DNA of 41,671 nucleotides, taken from contig JAGWWV010000016.1 of assembly GCA_018970175.1 (NCBI GenBank), positions 1 to 41,671 on the forward strand, read 5' to 3'. Both the position numbers and the translations under genes were made by a program. The notes under the pieces were generated by a model. That model ran no database searches. It was not told where the DNA came from and saw nothing but the letters and a program-made list of their open reading frames with translations. Position 1 is the stretch's first letter. Every line of letters starts with the position of its first letter. Of the stretch, positions 16,086-24,547 are shown piece after piece. The DNA is from Acidobacteriota bacterium. GTDB taxonomy: Bacteria; Actinomycetota; Acidimicrobiia; Acidimicrobiales; Ilumatobacteraceae.

Positions 16086-17271
16086 CGATTGGACGAGGCA
16101 CGACGACCGCGAGGTCCGCATCGACCGCTACGCGACCCGACCGAACCGCCTTGCGACTGCCGATCTCATCGCGCATACGCCGGAACAACGGCCGAAACTG
16201 GGCGGCACCGCCGTCGGGGCTCGACGCCAGGACCTCGCGCACGCCCCTCGTCGTGGCGAAGTACAACTTGCCTTCGTCGCCTCGCTCGAGCAGCAGCAAC
16301 GCGGCCGAGAACGTGTCACCGTCTTCCTCGGCTTCGAAGACACGGCCCACGACGAGCGCCCACGGCGTTCCTGTTGCCATCACCATCTCAGCGAGCAGGG
16401 ATTCGTCGAGGCGCGGGTCGCCGACCCGCAGGCGCCATTGCACGAGATCATTGACCGTCGCCGGCAAAGTTTCGCGACGTGCTGCGACGAAGGGCAGTCG
16501 TTCCGGACCGGTCAGGACTCCGTCGATCGTCAGCATGTCGCTGATGGTGGCGTCGAAGTTCAGGCCCACGTTCTGCAGCGCCGCAACCCATGCCGAAAGT
16601 CCCGCCAGATCACGGCACCGTTCGAGCGAGAGATACACGCCGTTGCGATCGAGATGACGCTCTGCCGCGACCGCGAGGTGGCTTGACACGGCACCGACAG
16701 CGAAGAGTCGCGGCATCTCGTTGAGCGCCGACCACCAGCGTCCGGCATGCACCCACTGTTCCGTTTCGGCCCACACCGCGCTCGACACGACGAGGTCGAA
16801 GCGGCGACCAAGATCGAGACCCGCGACGTCGGCGACTACGAAATCGACGTTGGGAAGGTCGAGCTCGCGTGCCATCCGACGCGCAGTCGCGATGGCGGTC
16901 GGATTCGCGTCGACTCCGACAACATGCGCATTCGGATGCAGGGCGGCGAGGAAGCACGTCACCACTCCTCCACCGCATCCAAGGTCGAGTGCCTCGCCGA
17001 GATCGCTGACCCCGGCGAGGACGTTCAGCCATGCCCAGGTGTGGGGGGACGCGGTGTCGACGGTGACCCGCTGGCGGTCGGGATCACACGCGAACACTGC
17101 GACGTCATCGGCGTCGCCGACACCGTGCGCGCGGCGTTCGAGGAGATCACCCACCTCCCGCGCGACGTCGTCACCGCATCGCAGGGACAGCTCGGCCCAG
17201 AACTCCATCGCACCGGCGTGTCGCTCGATGCCGCACCTGGCATAGAAGAGGTCTGCCGGGGTGGGCTGCAT
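16009..17271 (-). CDS. Class I SAM-dependent methyltransferase
   Basis: 420 residues from the ATG at 17271 (ATG at 17283 would add four). The middle of the protein has motif I ALDLGCGGGVVTCFLAA, then VVGVDANPTAIATARRMA and FDLVVSSAVW. The NPPY of N-methyltransferases is absent at the last place (SSAVW). The N-terminal ~110 residues and C-terminal ~170 residues are not typical catalytic parts and may bind the target, an rRNA- or protein-methylase-like layout. The last ~25 residues (VTPGGG...RRPNRE) are encoded by DNA that on the other strand is usp remnant, so the C-terminus was probably extended or replaced. Target unknown. Confidence 0.82.
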   Translation of the reverse strand: MQPTPADLFYARCGIERHAGAMEFWAELSLRCGDDVAREVGDLLERRAHGVGDADDVAVFACDPDRQRVTVDTASPHTWAWLNVLAGVSDLGEALDLGCGGGVVTCFLAALHPNAHVVGVDANPTAIATARRMARELDLPNVDFVVADVAGLDLGRRFDLVVSSAVWAETEQWVHAGRWWSALNEMPRLFAVGAVSSHLAVAAERHLDRNGVYLSLERCRDLAGLSAWVAALQNVGLNFDATISDMLTIDGVLTGPERLPFVAARRETLPATVNDLVQWRLRVGDPRLDESLLAEMVMATGTPWALVVGRVFEAEEDGDTFSAALLLLERGDEGKLYFATTRGVREVLASSPDGGAAQFRPLFRRMRDEIGSRKAVRSGRVAVDADLAVVVPRPIVTPGGGRRPLAPWNAPRRTRRPNRE

Positions 17272-17334
17272 CGGCCCGAGCATACGGTGCGGCGGATTTG
17301 ACACGTCATCTGCCACATTGGCCCCCGCGGCGAG

Positions 17335-17340
17335 TACTCT
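17335..17340 (+). promoter_or_regulatory. TANNNT -10 element for the TetR gene at 17349
   Basis: TACTCT, within the 8-bp palindrome GAGTACTC, lies 8 nt before the ATG. The palindrome over the -10 could be an operator half. Confidence 0.45.
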
Positions 17341-17348
17341 CCCCGACA

Positions 17349-17930
17349 ATGTCGGACACAAACGACGAGAAGAAGGACGGCCGCCACGAGCGCGTCGAGC
17401 GCGGCAAGCGTGCCGTCTACGAGGCGCTCGTCGAACTGTTCAGTGAGGGTCGCTACAACCCGCCGATTGCCGAGGTCGCCGAGCGAGCGGGTGTGTCGGA
17501 GCGAACCCTGTTCCGCTACTTCGGCTCGTTCAACGAACTGATCGCCGGCGTCATCGGCTACTTCTACCCACGCGTCGAGCACTACTTCACGGCCGGCCCA
17601 CCCGAGGGCAATCTGCACAGCCGACTCCTCGCCCTCGCGGAACTGCGTATCGAATTCTCGGAAAAACAGGGAGTCGTCGCCCGCACGACCGAGTCGCTCG
17701 CCCACGAATGGCCGGCAGCGGCGGCCGCTCGCTTCGGACGAATCGAACTACTGAACCAACAACTGAGGAATTGGCTCGGGGCGGATCTGGGCCGGGTTTC
17801 CAACGAAAAGCTCGTCGTCTTGTCGGTTCTCTACGATCTCACCACCGTTGAATCGATGCGCGCGGCCCTTGGCGACCGAACCGCCGGTGCAATCACCGAC
17901 GCAGCGGTGGCCGTCATCGAGTCGAACTAG
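17349..17930 (+). CDS. TetR-family transcriptional regulator
   Basis: 193 residues. The helix-turn-helix (PPIAEVAERAGVSERTLFRYFGSFNELIAGV) is near residues 38-68, after a charged N-terminus. The C-terminal ligand domain is not recognisable to a specific class. It is divergent from the methyltransferase gene and so may control it or itself. Its TAG stop (17928-17930) overlaps the TAG of the convergent VWA gene in a shared CTAG. Confidence 0.9.
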   Translation: MSDTNDEKKDGRHERVERGKRAVYEALVELFSEGRYNPPIAEVAERAGVSERTLFRYFGSFNELIAGVIGYFYPRVEHYFTAGPPEGNLHSRLLALAELRIEFSEKQGVVARTTESLAHEWPAAAAARFGRIELLNQQLRNWLGADLGRVSNEKLVVLSVLYDLTTVESMRAALGDRTAGAITDAAVAVIESN

Positions 17931-18898
17931 AGAACTCGTCGGTACCAGCGCTGCGAGAGCACCGCAGCGATGAACATCAAAACGACGGCTGCGAGGGCGA
18001 AGAGACCCGAGGCCTCACGTGTGACCGTCTTGCGAACGATCGCACTGCCGAGAGAGTCGTAGATCTTCGCCAGTGCCCCCTCGGTCGTGGCGGTGAAACT
18101 CTCGCCGCGGGCGATGTCTGCGATGTTCTTCAGTGCCTGTTCATCGGGTGGCACGGGTACGGTCTGGCCGTCCGGGGTGACCACGGTGCCGTCGGGCGTA
18201 CCGAAGGCGATCGTGTTCACCTTCACCCCGCGCGCCTGGGCGGCTGCTGCCGCCTCGTTGTCGGGCCGACCTGTGGTCGTGGTGCCGTCGGACAACAAGA
18301 TGATCGTTCCCACCGTGGCGTCACCCGCGTCGTTGAGCCCACTCGCATCAGCCGCGGCGGCGATGGTGTCGAGCGACGCGAAGATCGCTTCGCCGATTGC
18401 AGTGCCGGTGCCCGGCTCGAGTCGCGAAATGACCCGCCGGACCGCGTCACGATTGTCGGTGGCCGAGATGATTTGCTGTGCTGCGCTGTCGAATGCGACG
18501 ACACCGATCAAGGTGTCGACTGGAGCGTTGTCGACGAACCGAATCGCCGACTTCTTGGCCACCTCGATTCGTGACGGGGCGACATCGGTTGCGCTCATCG
18601 ACAACGACACGTCGATCGCGAGAACGACGACGGCCTTTTCACTCTTGTCGGTTTCTTCATAAGCAGGACGCGCGGCTGCGATACTGCCGGCACCCAGTGC
18701 GAGCACGACGAGGACGAGCGGCACCGACTGCTTCACGCGCGACGGCCGAACCGCAAGGCCGTCGAAGAGTTCGAGCGAACTGAAGCGCATGCGCCGCGAC
18801 GGCTTGCGTCCCGCGTCGACGAGGGAGAAGACGACCAGTCCCACTGGCAGGACCAGCAGAACGAGTCGCCACGGTTCGAGCAGGGTGAGCGCAATCAT
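17927..18898 (-). CDS. Membrane-anchored von Willebrand factor A domain protein (BatA-like)
   Basis: 323 residues from the ATG at 18898, which overlaps the DUF58 stop (ATGA). Two N-terminal membrane segments (about 7-25 and 55-75) are followed by a VWA domain with the MIDAS DxSxS (AIDVSLSMSATD) and a later TIILLSDGTTTTG. A C-terminal membrane segment (LFALAAVVLMFIAAVL) completes the BatA pattern. Such proteins bind a partner through a divalent cation at the MIDAS and work with MoxR ATPases in maturing or stress-protecting complexes. Last gene of the HtrA-MoxR-DUF58-VWA operon. Confidence 0.92.
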   Translation of the reverse strand: MIALTLLEPWRLVLLVLPVGLVVFSLVDAGRKPSRRMRFSSLELFDGLAVRPSRVKQSVPLVLVVLALGAGSIAAARPAYEETDKSEKAVVVLAIDVSLSMSATDVAPSRIEVAKKSAIRFVDNAPVDTLIGVVAFDSAAQQIISATDNRDAVRRVISRLEPGTGTAIGEAIFASLDTIAAAADASGLNDAGDATVGTIILLSDGTTTTGRPDNEAAAAAQARGVKVNTIAFGTPDGTVVTPDGQTVPVPPDEQALKNIADIARGESFTATTEGALAKIYDSLGSAIVRKTVTREASGLFALAAVVLMFIAAVLSQRWYRRVL

Positions 18899-19800
18899 CG
18901 GCGTCCCCCCGCTGCCAGACGTCGTTTGCGTGTACGCAGGAAACCCGCGAGCACGGGCACCCAGTCGGTGTCGGTCCGCAGGTCGACCACGTCGACCCGC
19001 GCCGTGCGAAGCGCGGCAACCCGATCGGTGAACCGCTCCCGGGCCATCGCAGCGAACCTGTCGCGAACGTCGCGACGCGACGTGTCGACGGATGCGACGC
19101 GGCCGGTTTCGGCATCCTCCAGTTCGACCACCCCAACGTTCGGTAGAGCGAACTCGCGCGGGTCGGAGACGACGACGGCGATGACGTCGTGACGACGTGC
19201 CAACTTCGCCATCTCCCCCGACCAGGACGTGTCGAGAAAGTCCGAAATCACGACGACGAGTCCGCGGCGCGAACGGGGCGACATCGGCATCGCCAGAGCC
19301 GACGACGGGTCTGCCACGGCAGAGGACTGTTCCGCGGCGGCCCGATCGATCGTTGCGAGCACGGCCGCCAAATGATCGGTTCCGGTTCGCGGAAGAATCC
19401 GTCCTGCGGCACCGGCAACCACGCATCCCAACCTGTTGCCGCTCTGCACGACCAACAAGCCGATGGCGCCTGCCGCGTCAGCGGCAAGGCGGTACTTCGT
19501 CGAACGTGCGGTCCCGAACGACATGCTCGGCGATGCGTCGACAACCAACCACACATCGAGTTCATGATCGGCGATGGTGTCGTGAACCTGTGTCTCGTTC
19601 GTACGTGCCGTGGCCGGCCAGTCGATGAGGCGCACGTCGTCGCCTTCCGAATATCGACGAATGTCCCCCAGCTCGGAGCCGGCGCGGTGCAACAAACCCG
19701 AATAGTCACCGTGCAACAGACCCGAGATACGACGGGTCACGGGGATGAGCGACCTCGGAAGCCGTGGCGGAGCCTGGCGTCGCGGCGACGTCACTTTCAC
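18895..19800 (-). CDS. DUF58-domain protein
   Basis: 301 residues from a GTG at 19800 that overlaps the MoxR stop by 4 nt (GTGA); GTG at 19794 is an alternative. The DUF58 hallmark GDIRRYSEGDDVRLIDWPATART is present, followed by a VWA-like fold with LVVDASPSMSFG (DxSxS). No membrane segment is evident. The order MoxR, DUF58, VWA is the standard set, in which DUF58 is thought to link the ATPase to its client. Confidence 0.92.
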   Translation of the reverse strand: MKVTSPRRQAPPRLPRSLIPVTRRISGLLHGDYSGLLHRAGSELGDIRRYSEGDDVRLIDWPATARTNETQVHDTIADHELDVWLVVDASPSMSFGTARSTKYRLAADAAGAIGLLVVQSGNRLGCVVAGAAGRILPRTGTDHLAAVLATIDRAAAEQSSAVADPSSALAMPMSPRSRRGLVVVISDFLDTSWSGEMAKLARRHDVIAVVVSDPREFALPNVGVVELEDAETGRVASVDTSRRDVRDRFAAMARERFTDRVAALRTARVDVVDLRTDTDWVPVLAGFLRTRKRRLAAGGRR

Positions 19801-20750
19801 CAACCAGACGGCGCAAGGACGCGCTCGAGCAACGCCACGATGAACTCGTCGACGGTTGTACCGCGCGTCACCGCGTCCCACGACAGGACGAGCCTGTGGT
19901 TCAACACGTCGTAGGCAATGTCGTAAATGTCCTGCACCCGAACGGTCGAGTGACCACGCATCAGTGCGATGGCGCGACCTGCGGCGAGAAGACCGAGCGT
20001 CGCGCGCGGGCTTGCACCGAACGAGAGCCATCCGTCGAGCGTGTCGAATCCGAACGATCGCGGATCACGCGTCGCCACGACGAGGCGTACCGCGTAGTCA
20101 GCGACGGCCTCGGGCACCGGCATGTCGGCCGCGGCACGTTGCAGTTCGAGCAGTTCGTCGATTGTCAGCACCTGTGCGGGTGGCGCGGTTGGCAATGCGC
20201 TGCGGCGCGCGATCTCGGCCTCCTGGGCGGGTGTCGGATAGTCGACGGGAACCCGCATCAGGAACCGGTCGCGCTGCGCCTCGGGAAGCGCATAGACACC
20301 CTCTTGTTCGATGGGGTTCTGGGTGGCGAGCACCATGAAGGGGGGCGGGACCTTGGTCGTGACACCGCCGATCGACACCTGGCGCTCGGCCATCACCTCG
20401 AGAAGCGCCGATTGCACTTTGGCGGGCGCGCGGTTGATCTCGTCGGCAAGCACAAAGTTCGCAAAAACGGGGCCGAGTTCGATGTCGAACGACTCGCGCG
20501 ACGCACGGTAGATGCGCGTACCCATGATGTCGGCGGGCAACAGGTCGGGAGTGAATTGAATGCGTGCAAACGTGCCACCGACCATGCGCGCAAGCGTGGA
20601 CGTCATCATTGTCTTGCCCACACCGGGAACACCCTCGAGGAGACAGTGCCCGTTCGCGATCATCGACACGATGAGGCGCTCGACCACCCGTTCCTGACCG
20701 ACGACGTGTCGCGAAAGTTCGTTCTTCAGGGTTTCGAGCTTCGTGGTCAT
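19797..20750 (-). CDS. MoxR-family AAA+ ATPase
   Basis: 317 residues. Walker A GVPGVGKT (40-47), Walker B VLADEINRAP (100-109), sensor 1 ATQNP and the arginine-finger region LPEAQRDRFLMRV are all intact. MoxR ATPases are chaperone-like and act with VWA proteins in metal insertion or assembly of complexes. The ATG at 20750 lies 7 bp after the HtrA-like stop, so the four genes are read together. Confidence 0.95.
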   Translation of the reverse strand: MTTKLETLKNELSRHVVGQERVVERLIVSMIANGHCLLEGVPGVGKTMMTSTLARMVGGTFARIQFTPDLLPADIMGTRIYRASRESFDIELGPVFANFVLADEINRAPAKVQSALLEVMAERQVSIGGVTTKVPPPFMVLATQNPIEQEGVYALPEAQRDRFLMRVPVDYPTPAQEAEIARRSALPTAPPAQVLTIDELLELQRAAADMPVPEAVADYAVRLVVATRDPRSFGFDTLDGWLSFGASPRATLGLLAAGRAIALMRGHSTVRVQDIYDIAYDVLNHRLVLSWDAVTRGTTVDEFIVALLERVLAPSGW

Positions 20751-20757
20751 GTTTGAG

Positions 20758-22152
20758 TCACTTCTCCTTCACCGCGCCGGCGATGGCCTTGAGCGCCGAC
20801 GACGGCACGCCCGGCGTGCCCTCGACGATGACCGTCAAGTCGTCGGCGAGACGCCGCACTTCACCCTTGCCCGCGTACGAGTCGGCGACCCTTCCTGCTT
20901 CGGGGCCCTTCGTCGCCGTCACCGTGACGGTGCCGTCGGGCCCGGTCAGAATGATGGTCTCGACTCCCTGGTCGCCCGACCGGAACGACATGTTGTTCGA
21001 CTCGGTCCAGCCATTCGGCAACGGGCTCACTTCGACGATTCCCGAGTCGACCGCGCCCGGCGGGTTCCCGAAGCCCTCGTTCGGCGCCGACTGGCCCGGG
21101 TCGAGTTGGTTGAAGAGATCGCCGAACAGGTCGTTCAGGGAGTCGGGCAGCTGGAATTCGAAACCATTGCCGGACCCACCGAGCGGATTGTCGGGAGCGG
21201 TCACCGTCGGCGCATCGATGCCACCGTTCTTCTTCACTTCGTCCATCAGGTCACGCGCGTCGGGTATCGGAATGGCGAAGCCGACACCGTTGCTGCCACC
21301 CGACGTGCTGGCGATTGCCGTGTTGATGCCGATCACGCGGTCTTTCGCATCGACGAGCGGACCGCCCGAGTTCCCCGGGTTGATGGCGGCGTCGGTTTGG
21401 ATGAGGCCCGTCAGGGTCATCTGGCCGATCGTCAACTGCCGGTTCAAGCCACTGATGATCCCCGAAGTGACCGAGGCTTGGTAGCCGAACGGACTGCCGA
21501 GCGCCACGACGGGTTGGCCGATTGCGAGATCGTCGCCACCCAACTTCGCCGCGGGCAATTCCTTTTCGGTTTCGACGGCGATGACCGCAAGGTCGCGGGC
21601 GGGTTGACGACCCACTACCCTGCCGCGCAGCTTCGTTCCGTCGTTCAAGACGACGTTGAAGGAATCGGCCGCTTCGACGACGTGGTGAGCCGTCAAGATC
21701 AGGCCGGCGGCCTCGTAGATCACACCGCTGCCGATCTCTCCGTTGCCCTCGACCTGAACGACCGACGGGCCGACTTCTCTTGCCACCTGCTCGGGACTTC
21801 CGGCAGGCGCCTGAACGCCCGAGTCCGGCTCGGTTGTCGACGGCGCGGTTTTGTCGCCGTCCACTGTCGTATCGGTCGTCGCTTGCGCGAGTGTCGTGTC
21901 CGTCGACTCGGCCGGGGCATCATCGCCACCGGAGAAGATCGCCGCGGCACCACCGAGAACCAGGGCAACAACGACGAGAAGACCAACGATCCGCACCCCC
22001 CACCGACGGCGCGGACGAGACGAGTCGGGTTCGCCGGAGTCCCCGAACGGAGCGGCCGGGGGCGGCAAAGGAACACCGAGGGGTGGACTCGGTGGGATGT
22101 CCCGCCACGTGCGTGTGCGGGGTGGCGCGTCGAAGGGGTCGTTCTCGTTCAC
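20758..22152 (-). CDS. Membrane-anchored HtrA-like trypsin-family serine protease
   Basis: 464 residues from a GTG at 22152; an in-frame TTG at 22161 is possible but directly abuts the -10 element. A Pro-rich cytoplasmic part is followed by a membrane anchor (about 53-72) and a Thr/Asp-rich linker. The protease domain then has the triad His157 (TAHHVV), Asp187 (RDLAVI) and Ser262 (NPGNSGGPL). The PDZ domain usual in HtrA is not seen; instead a ~100-residue C-terminal domain follows a Gly/Pro/Asn-rich stretch. It should act outside the membrane. First gene of the operon. Confidence 0.92.
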   Translation of the reverse strand: MNENDPFDAPPRTRTWRDIPPSPPLGVPLPPPAAPFGDSGEPDSSRPRRRWGVRIVGLLVVVALVLGGAAAIFSGGDDAPAESTDTTLAQATTDTTVDGDKTAPSTTEPDSGVQAPAGSPEQVAREVGPSVVQVEGNGEIGSGVIYEAAGLILTAHHVVEAADSFNVVLNDGTKLRGRVVGRQPARDLAVIAVETEKELPAAKLGGDDLAIGQPVVALGSPFGYQASVTSGIISGLNRQLTIGQMTLTGLIQTDAAINPGNSGGPLVDAKDRVIGINTAIASTSGGSNGVGFAIPIPDARDLMDEVKKNGGIDAPTVTAPDNPLGGSGNGFEFQLPDSLNDLFGDLFNQLDPGQSAPNEGFGNPPGAVDSGIVEVSPLPNGWTESNNMSFRSGDQGVETIILTGPDGTVTVTATKGPEAGRVADSYAGKGEVRRLADDLTVIVEGTPGVPSSALKAIAGAVKEK

Positions 22153-22161
22153 CGTGGGCAA

Positions 22162-22167
22162 AGGGTA
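22162..22167 (-). promoter_or_regulatory. TANNNT -10 element for the HtrA-MoxR-DUF58-VWA operon
   Basis: TACCCT on the minus strand, 9 nt before the GTG at 22152. No ribosome site is present, which fits leaderless translation. Confidence 0.45.
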
Positions 22168-22256
22168 AACCCTGGGGTCCGCAGGTGAAAGTCGCGCAGA
22201 CCGGTTCTTTTCGTTTTCTTACGAAAGACCCGCGTCGTTGATCAGCGTTCCGAGAA

Positions 22257-23654
22257 TCAGGGTTGGGAAAGGTACTTGTCGATCACTTTGTGCACGTGAC
22301 GCACGCGCACCTCTTGGTAGTTGCCAAGAATCTCGCCGCCGCGCAGGCTGCCCTTGAAGCCGCGCTGCTGTGCAGCGAGGTTGTCGGTGTCCTGGTCGTA
22401 GACGAATCCAAGTCCCTTTTCCATACCCGGTGCCGACATGTAGCTCTCCTGTACGTCGAGGTCGTACGGGCGTGCCGGCGCCGGGGCTTCTTTGCCGTCG
22501 GGAGCGAACCTGAGAAACAGCAGTTCGAAGATGCACTCGTCGGGATCGGTCGGATGCGGCAGGAAGCGGTACACCATCGGCCGTGCTGCTCCGGGAAAGA
22601 AGAACGCGTTCGGAAACACGTAGTACTCGATCGAGTCGAGAGTCTCGGCAACCTTGAACCGCGAGAAGTCGTGGTTGAACCGTTGCTTCAGTTCGTCCTG
22701 CACGATCTTGTAGTACACGTCGCGTGCAGTCTTGCCCTCGGGGATCTTTGGAACATCGTCGGGATTGCCGTAGCGGCGTCGCAGTACGAAGTTCAGAATC
22801 TCTTGTTCGGTTTGCTTGCGCTCGATGTGCGGGCTTTGGGTCCCCGATGTGTGCATGAATCGCGAGACGTTGTCGCCGAACACGTCGTACTGCGCGTTCG
22901 CGTCACCGGTTGCGCGCAATCCCTCGGGGTGGGTTTTGTACACGTGGTAGGCCTCGAGAAACGCCCCCATCGATGCCTTCCAGTTGGCCGGCAAGCGCTT
23001 GCGAAGGTGCAACTCGAGATAGCGGTCGGAAAGATCCCAGTTGCCCGTGAAGTGCTCGGGCATCACGCCCAGGTACTCACGAAGCGGTGCGGCGTCCTTG
23101 TCGAAGTTCACCCAGACGAACCCGCCCCATGTGTCAACCTGGATCGACGGAAGCTTGAGGTCGTCGTCGGACCAGCCCGGAAAGTCCCAGCGGCACGGAA
23201 CCGATGCGATGTTGCCACTCGTCGACCACGCCCAGCCATGGAACCGACAGGTGAAACGGTTGGCGTTGCCGTTGTCCCACGACGGCTTCAACTGGGTTCC
23301 GCGGTGACCACAGAAGTTGTCGATTGCGCGGATCTTGTCGTCGTCACCACGGACGATGATGATCGACCGGTGACCGATGTCGTAGACGTAGTAGTCGCCG
23401 ATGTTCGGGATGTGTTCCTCGCGACAGGCCCACTGCCACACCTTCGACCACACTTTTTCGAATTCGAGTTCGAGGAATTCCTTCGACGTGTAGCGGTAGA
23501 AGCCGATGGGTTCGTCGCCGAGAAACTCGTACGACTCGGTCATCATCTGCGGCGGAGCACCGGTCTCGTCGCGTCGCAGCACGTCTTGGTACGACTCCCC
23601 CGGGCAACGATGGTCACCCTTGGCGAGGCTGGGATCCGGCAGTGTCTGCTCCAT
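22257..23654 (-). CDS. Rieske non-heme iron oxygenase, alpha subunit
   Basis: 465 residues from the ATG at 23654 (a GTG two codons earlier is less likely). The Rieske centre is Cys115-x-His117 (NFCGHRG) and Cys136-x2-His139 (TCRFHGW). The mononuclear iron ligands His237 and His242 lie in EAYHVYKTHPE. These define a ring-hydroxylating oxygenase alpha subunit. No beta subunit, ferredoxin or reductase gene is near, so it may be of the alpha-only type. The TetR gene just upstream on the same strand is its likely regulator. Substrate unknown. Confidence 0.93.
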   Translation of the reverse strand: MEQTLPDPSLAKGDHRCPGESYQDVLRRDETGAPPQMMTESYEFLGDEPIGFYRYTSKEFLELEFEKVWSKVWQWACREEHIPNIGDYYVYDIGHRSIIIVRGDDDKIRAIDNFCGHRGTQLKPSWDNGNANRFTCRFHGWAWSTSGNIASVPCRWDFPGWSDDDLKLPSIQVDTWGGFVWVNFDKDAAPLREYLGVMPEHFTGNWDLSDRYLELHLRKRLPANWKASMGAFLEAYHVYKTHPEGLRATGDANAQYDVFGDNVSRFMHTSGTQSPHIERKQTEQEILNFVLRRRYGNPDDVPKIPEGKTARDVYYKIVQDELKQRFNHDFSRFKVAETLDSIEYYVFPNAFFFPGAARPMVYRFLPHPTDPDECIFELLFLRFAPDGKEAPAPARPYDLDVQESYMSAPGMEKGLGFVYDQDTDNLAAQQRGFKGSLRGGEILGNYQEVRVRHVHKVIDKYLSQP

Positions 23655-23660
23655 TGCCAC

Positions 23661-23666
23661 AGGGTA
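23661..23666 (-). promoter_or_regulatory. TANNNT -10 element for the Rieske oxygenase
   Basis: TACCCT on the minus strand, 6 nt before the ATG at 23654. Confidence 0.45.
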
Positions 23667-23680
23667 ACCCAGTGTCCGGT

Positions 23681-23701
23681 GGCCTCCGAGAGGCGGAGGC
23701 C
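23681..23701 (-). terminator. Perfect 8-bp hairpin between TetR and Rieske genes
   Basis: GGCCTCCG (23681-23688) and CGGAGGCC (23694-23701) form a perfect stem with a 5-nt loop. It lies 25 nt after the TetR stop and just above the Rieske -10. With no T-run it could be a terminator of the U-less kind common in actinobacteria, or an operator overlapping the Rieske promoter. Confidence 0.45.
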
Positions 23702-23726
23702 GACGTGCGTCGTCGCCCCGTGGCTG

Positions 23727-24347
23727 TCAGCTCTTGACGAGGAAAACCGAGTTGACCAACTCGGAGAAAATGGGGTCGAGCGAGGACACCGGGTCGTCGT
23801 CGCCGGCAAGAAGGTCGGTCAAGATCGAACCCAAGTGAATGGTGAGAGCGAACTCGGCGATGTCGCGGGCGGAGATCGACGACCGGAGCAGACCACGCTC
23901 TTGGGCGTTCGCAAAGACCGCGGTCAATTTCGCAGTGAGATCTTCCTGGACTTCGCGAAGTGCCGCTGCGAGTTGAGGACGTGTGCGTGACGAGCCGACG
24001 ATTTCGGCACGGAGGAACCGAATGGCGCGACTTGCTTGTGACGTTGCCTGGCCGAAGAATCCGCGCACCACCGACGCCAGTTCGTCGCTCGTCGATGCGG
24101 CGTTCATCGCACGCGCGAATTCGTCGTAGTAGATGCCGGTGGAACCCGCGAACTGTTTCAGTCGGGCGGCGACGACCAAACCTTCGCGGTCTCCGAAGTA
24201 GTGGTACAGCGTTGCGACCGACACCTCGCTGTCACGTGCGATGTCATTCACACGAAGCGACGGCTCGCCGCCGGCTTCGATTGCCGCCACGGTGACGTTG
24301 ACGATGCGATCCATCGTCGATTGGGCCAAGGCTGAACGAACTTTCAT
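23727..24347 (-). CDS. TetR-family transcriptional regulator
   Basis: 206 residues. The helix-turn-helix LRVNDIARDSEVSVATLYHYFGDREGLVVAA is near residues 31-61. The C-terminal ligand domain shows no recognisable subgroup. It lies directly upstream of the Rieske gene in the same direction and downstream of the LapA/SDR group, so either could be its target. TAGATT is 9 nt upstream of the ATG and lies between the arms of a short inverted repeat, consistent with self-regulation. Confidence 0.92.
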   Translation of the reverse strand: MKVRSALAQSTMDRIVNVTVAAIEAGGEPSLRVNDIARDSEVSVATLYHYFGDREGLVVAARLKQFAGSTGIYYDEFARAMNAASTSDELASVVRGFFGQATSQASRAIRFLRAEIVGSSRTRPQLAAALREVQEDLTAKLTAVFANAQERGLLRSSISARDIAEFALTIHLGSILTDLLAGDDDPVSSLDPIFSELVNSVFLVKS

Positions 24348-24349
24348 GC

Positions 24350-24370
24350 GTTTCGCAATCTATTTGAAAC
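24350..24370 (-). promoter_or_regulatory. TetR promoter with overlapping inverted repeat
   Basis: GTTTC (24350-24354) and GAAAC (24366-24370) flank the minus-strand -10 TAGATT (24357-24362), which is 9 nt from the ATG at 24347. A repeat across a -10 element is a plausible TetR operator. A second small repeat, GAATA-GA-TATTC on the minus strand, lies about 15 bp further upstream. Confidence 0.4.
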
Positions 24371-24388
24371 ACGCTCAGTTCGGAATAT

Positions 24389-24547
24389 CTATTCGCCTTT
24401 TTCTTTGCGCCCCGTCAACTTCGCCAGGAGGAACCCCAACGCCATCGAAGCAACGACGAGTACCCAAAGAGGCCACTCGGGCGACGCGGCAATGAGATTG
24501 ATCTCCGTCGTGTTGTTGTTCAGAACAACGAACAGAACGGCGATCAA
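24389..24547 (-). CDS. Small LapA-domain (DUF1049-like) membrane protein
   Basis: 52 residues from a TTG at 24547 whose last two bases are the first two of the SDR stop (TTGA overlap). The sequence IAVLFVVLNNNTTEINLIAASPEWPLWVLVVASMALGFLLAKL has the LapA features: a hydrophobic end followed by QN/NN, a short strand, and a second membrane helix ending in a basic tail (GRKEKGE). The first helix is only ~9 residues long, whereas LapA proteins normally have ~20, so the N-terminus looks truncated or starts differently. Too short for certainty. Confidence 0.6.
   Translation of the reverse strand: MIAVLFVVLNNNTTEINLIAASPEWPLWVLVVASMALGFLLAKLTGRKEKGE

Noticed and set aside
17298-17303. TTGACA as -35 of the TetR gene
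   Set aside because: The nearest -10 (TACTCT) is 31 nt away, too far for one promoter.
20758-22152. PDZ domain at the C-terminus of the protease
   Set aside because: No GLGF-like loop or expected strand order; the region after the Gly/Asn-rich stretch looks different.
22209-22226. TTTCGT...ACGAAA hairpin after the Rieske gene
   Set aside because: AT-rich 6-bp stem with no T-run on the minus strand; too weak to call.
22263-23990. 575-codon open frame antisense to the Rieske gene
   Set aside because: It has no recognisable motif and the opposite frame has a full Rieske and iron-site pattern; long antisense frames are common in GC-rich DNA.
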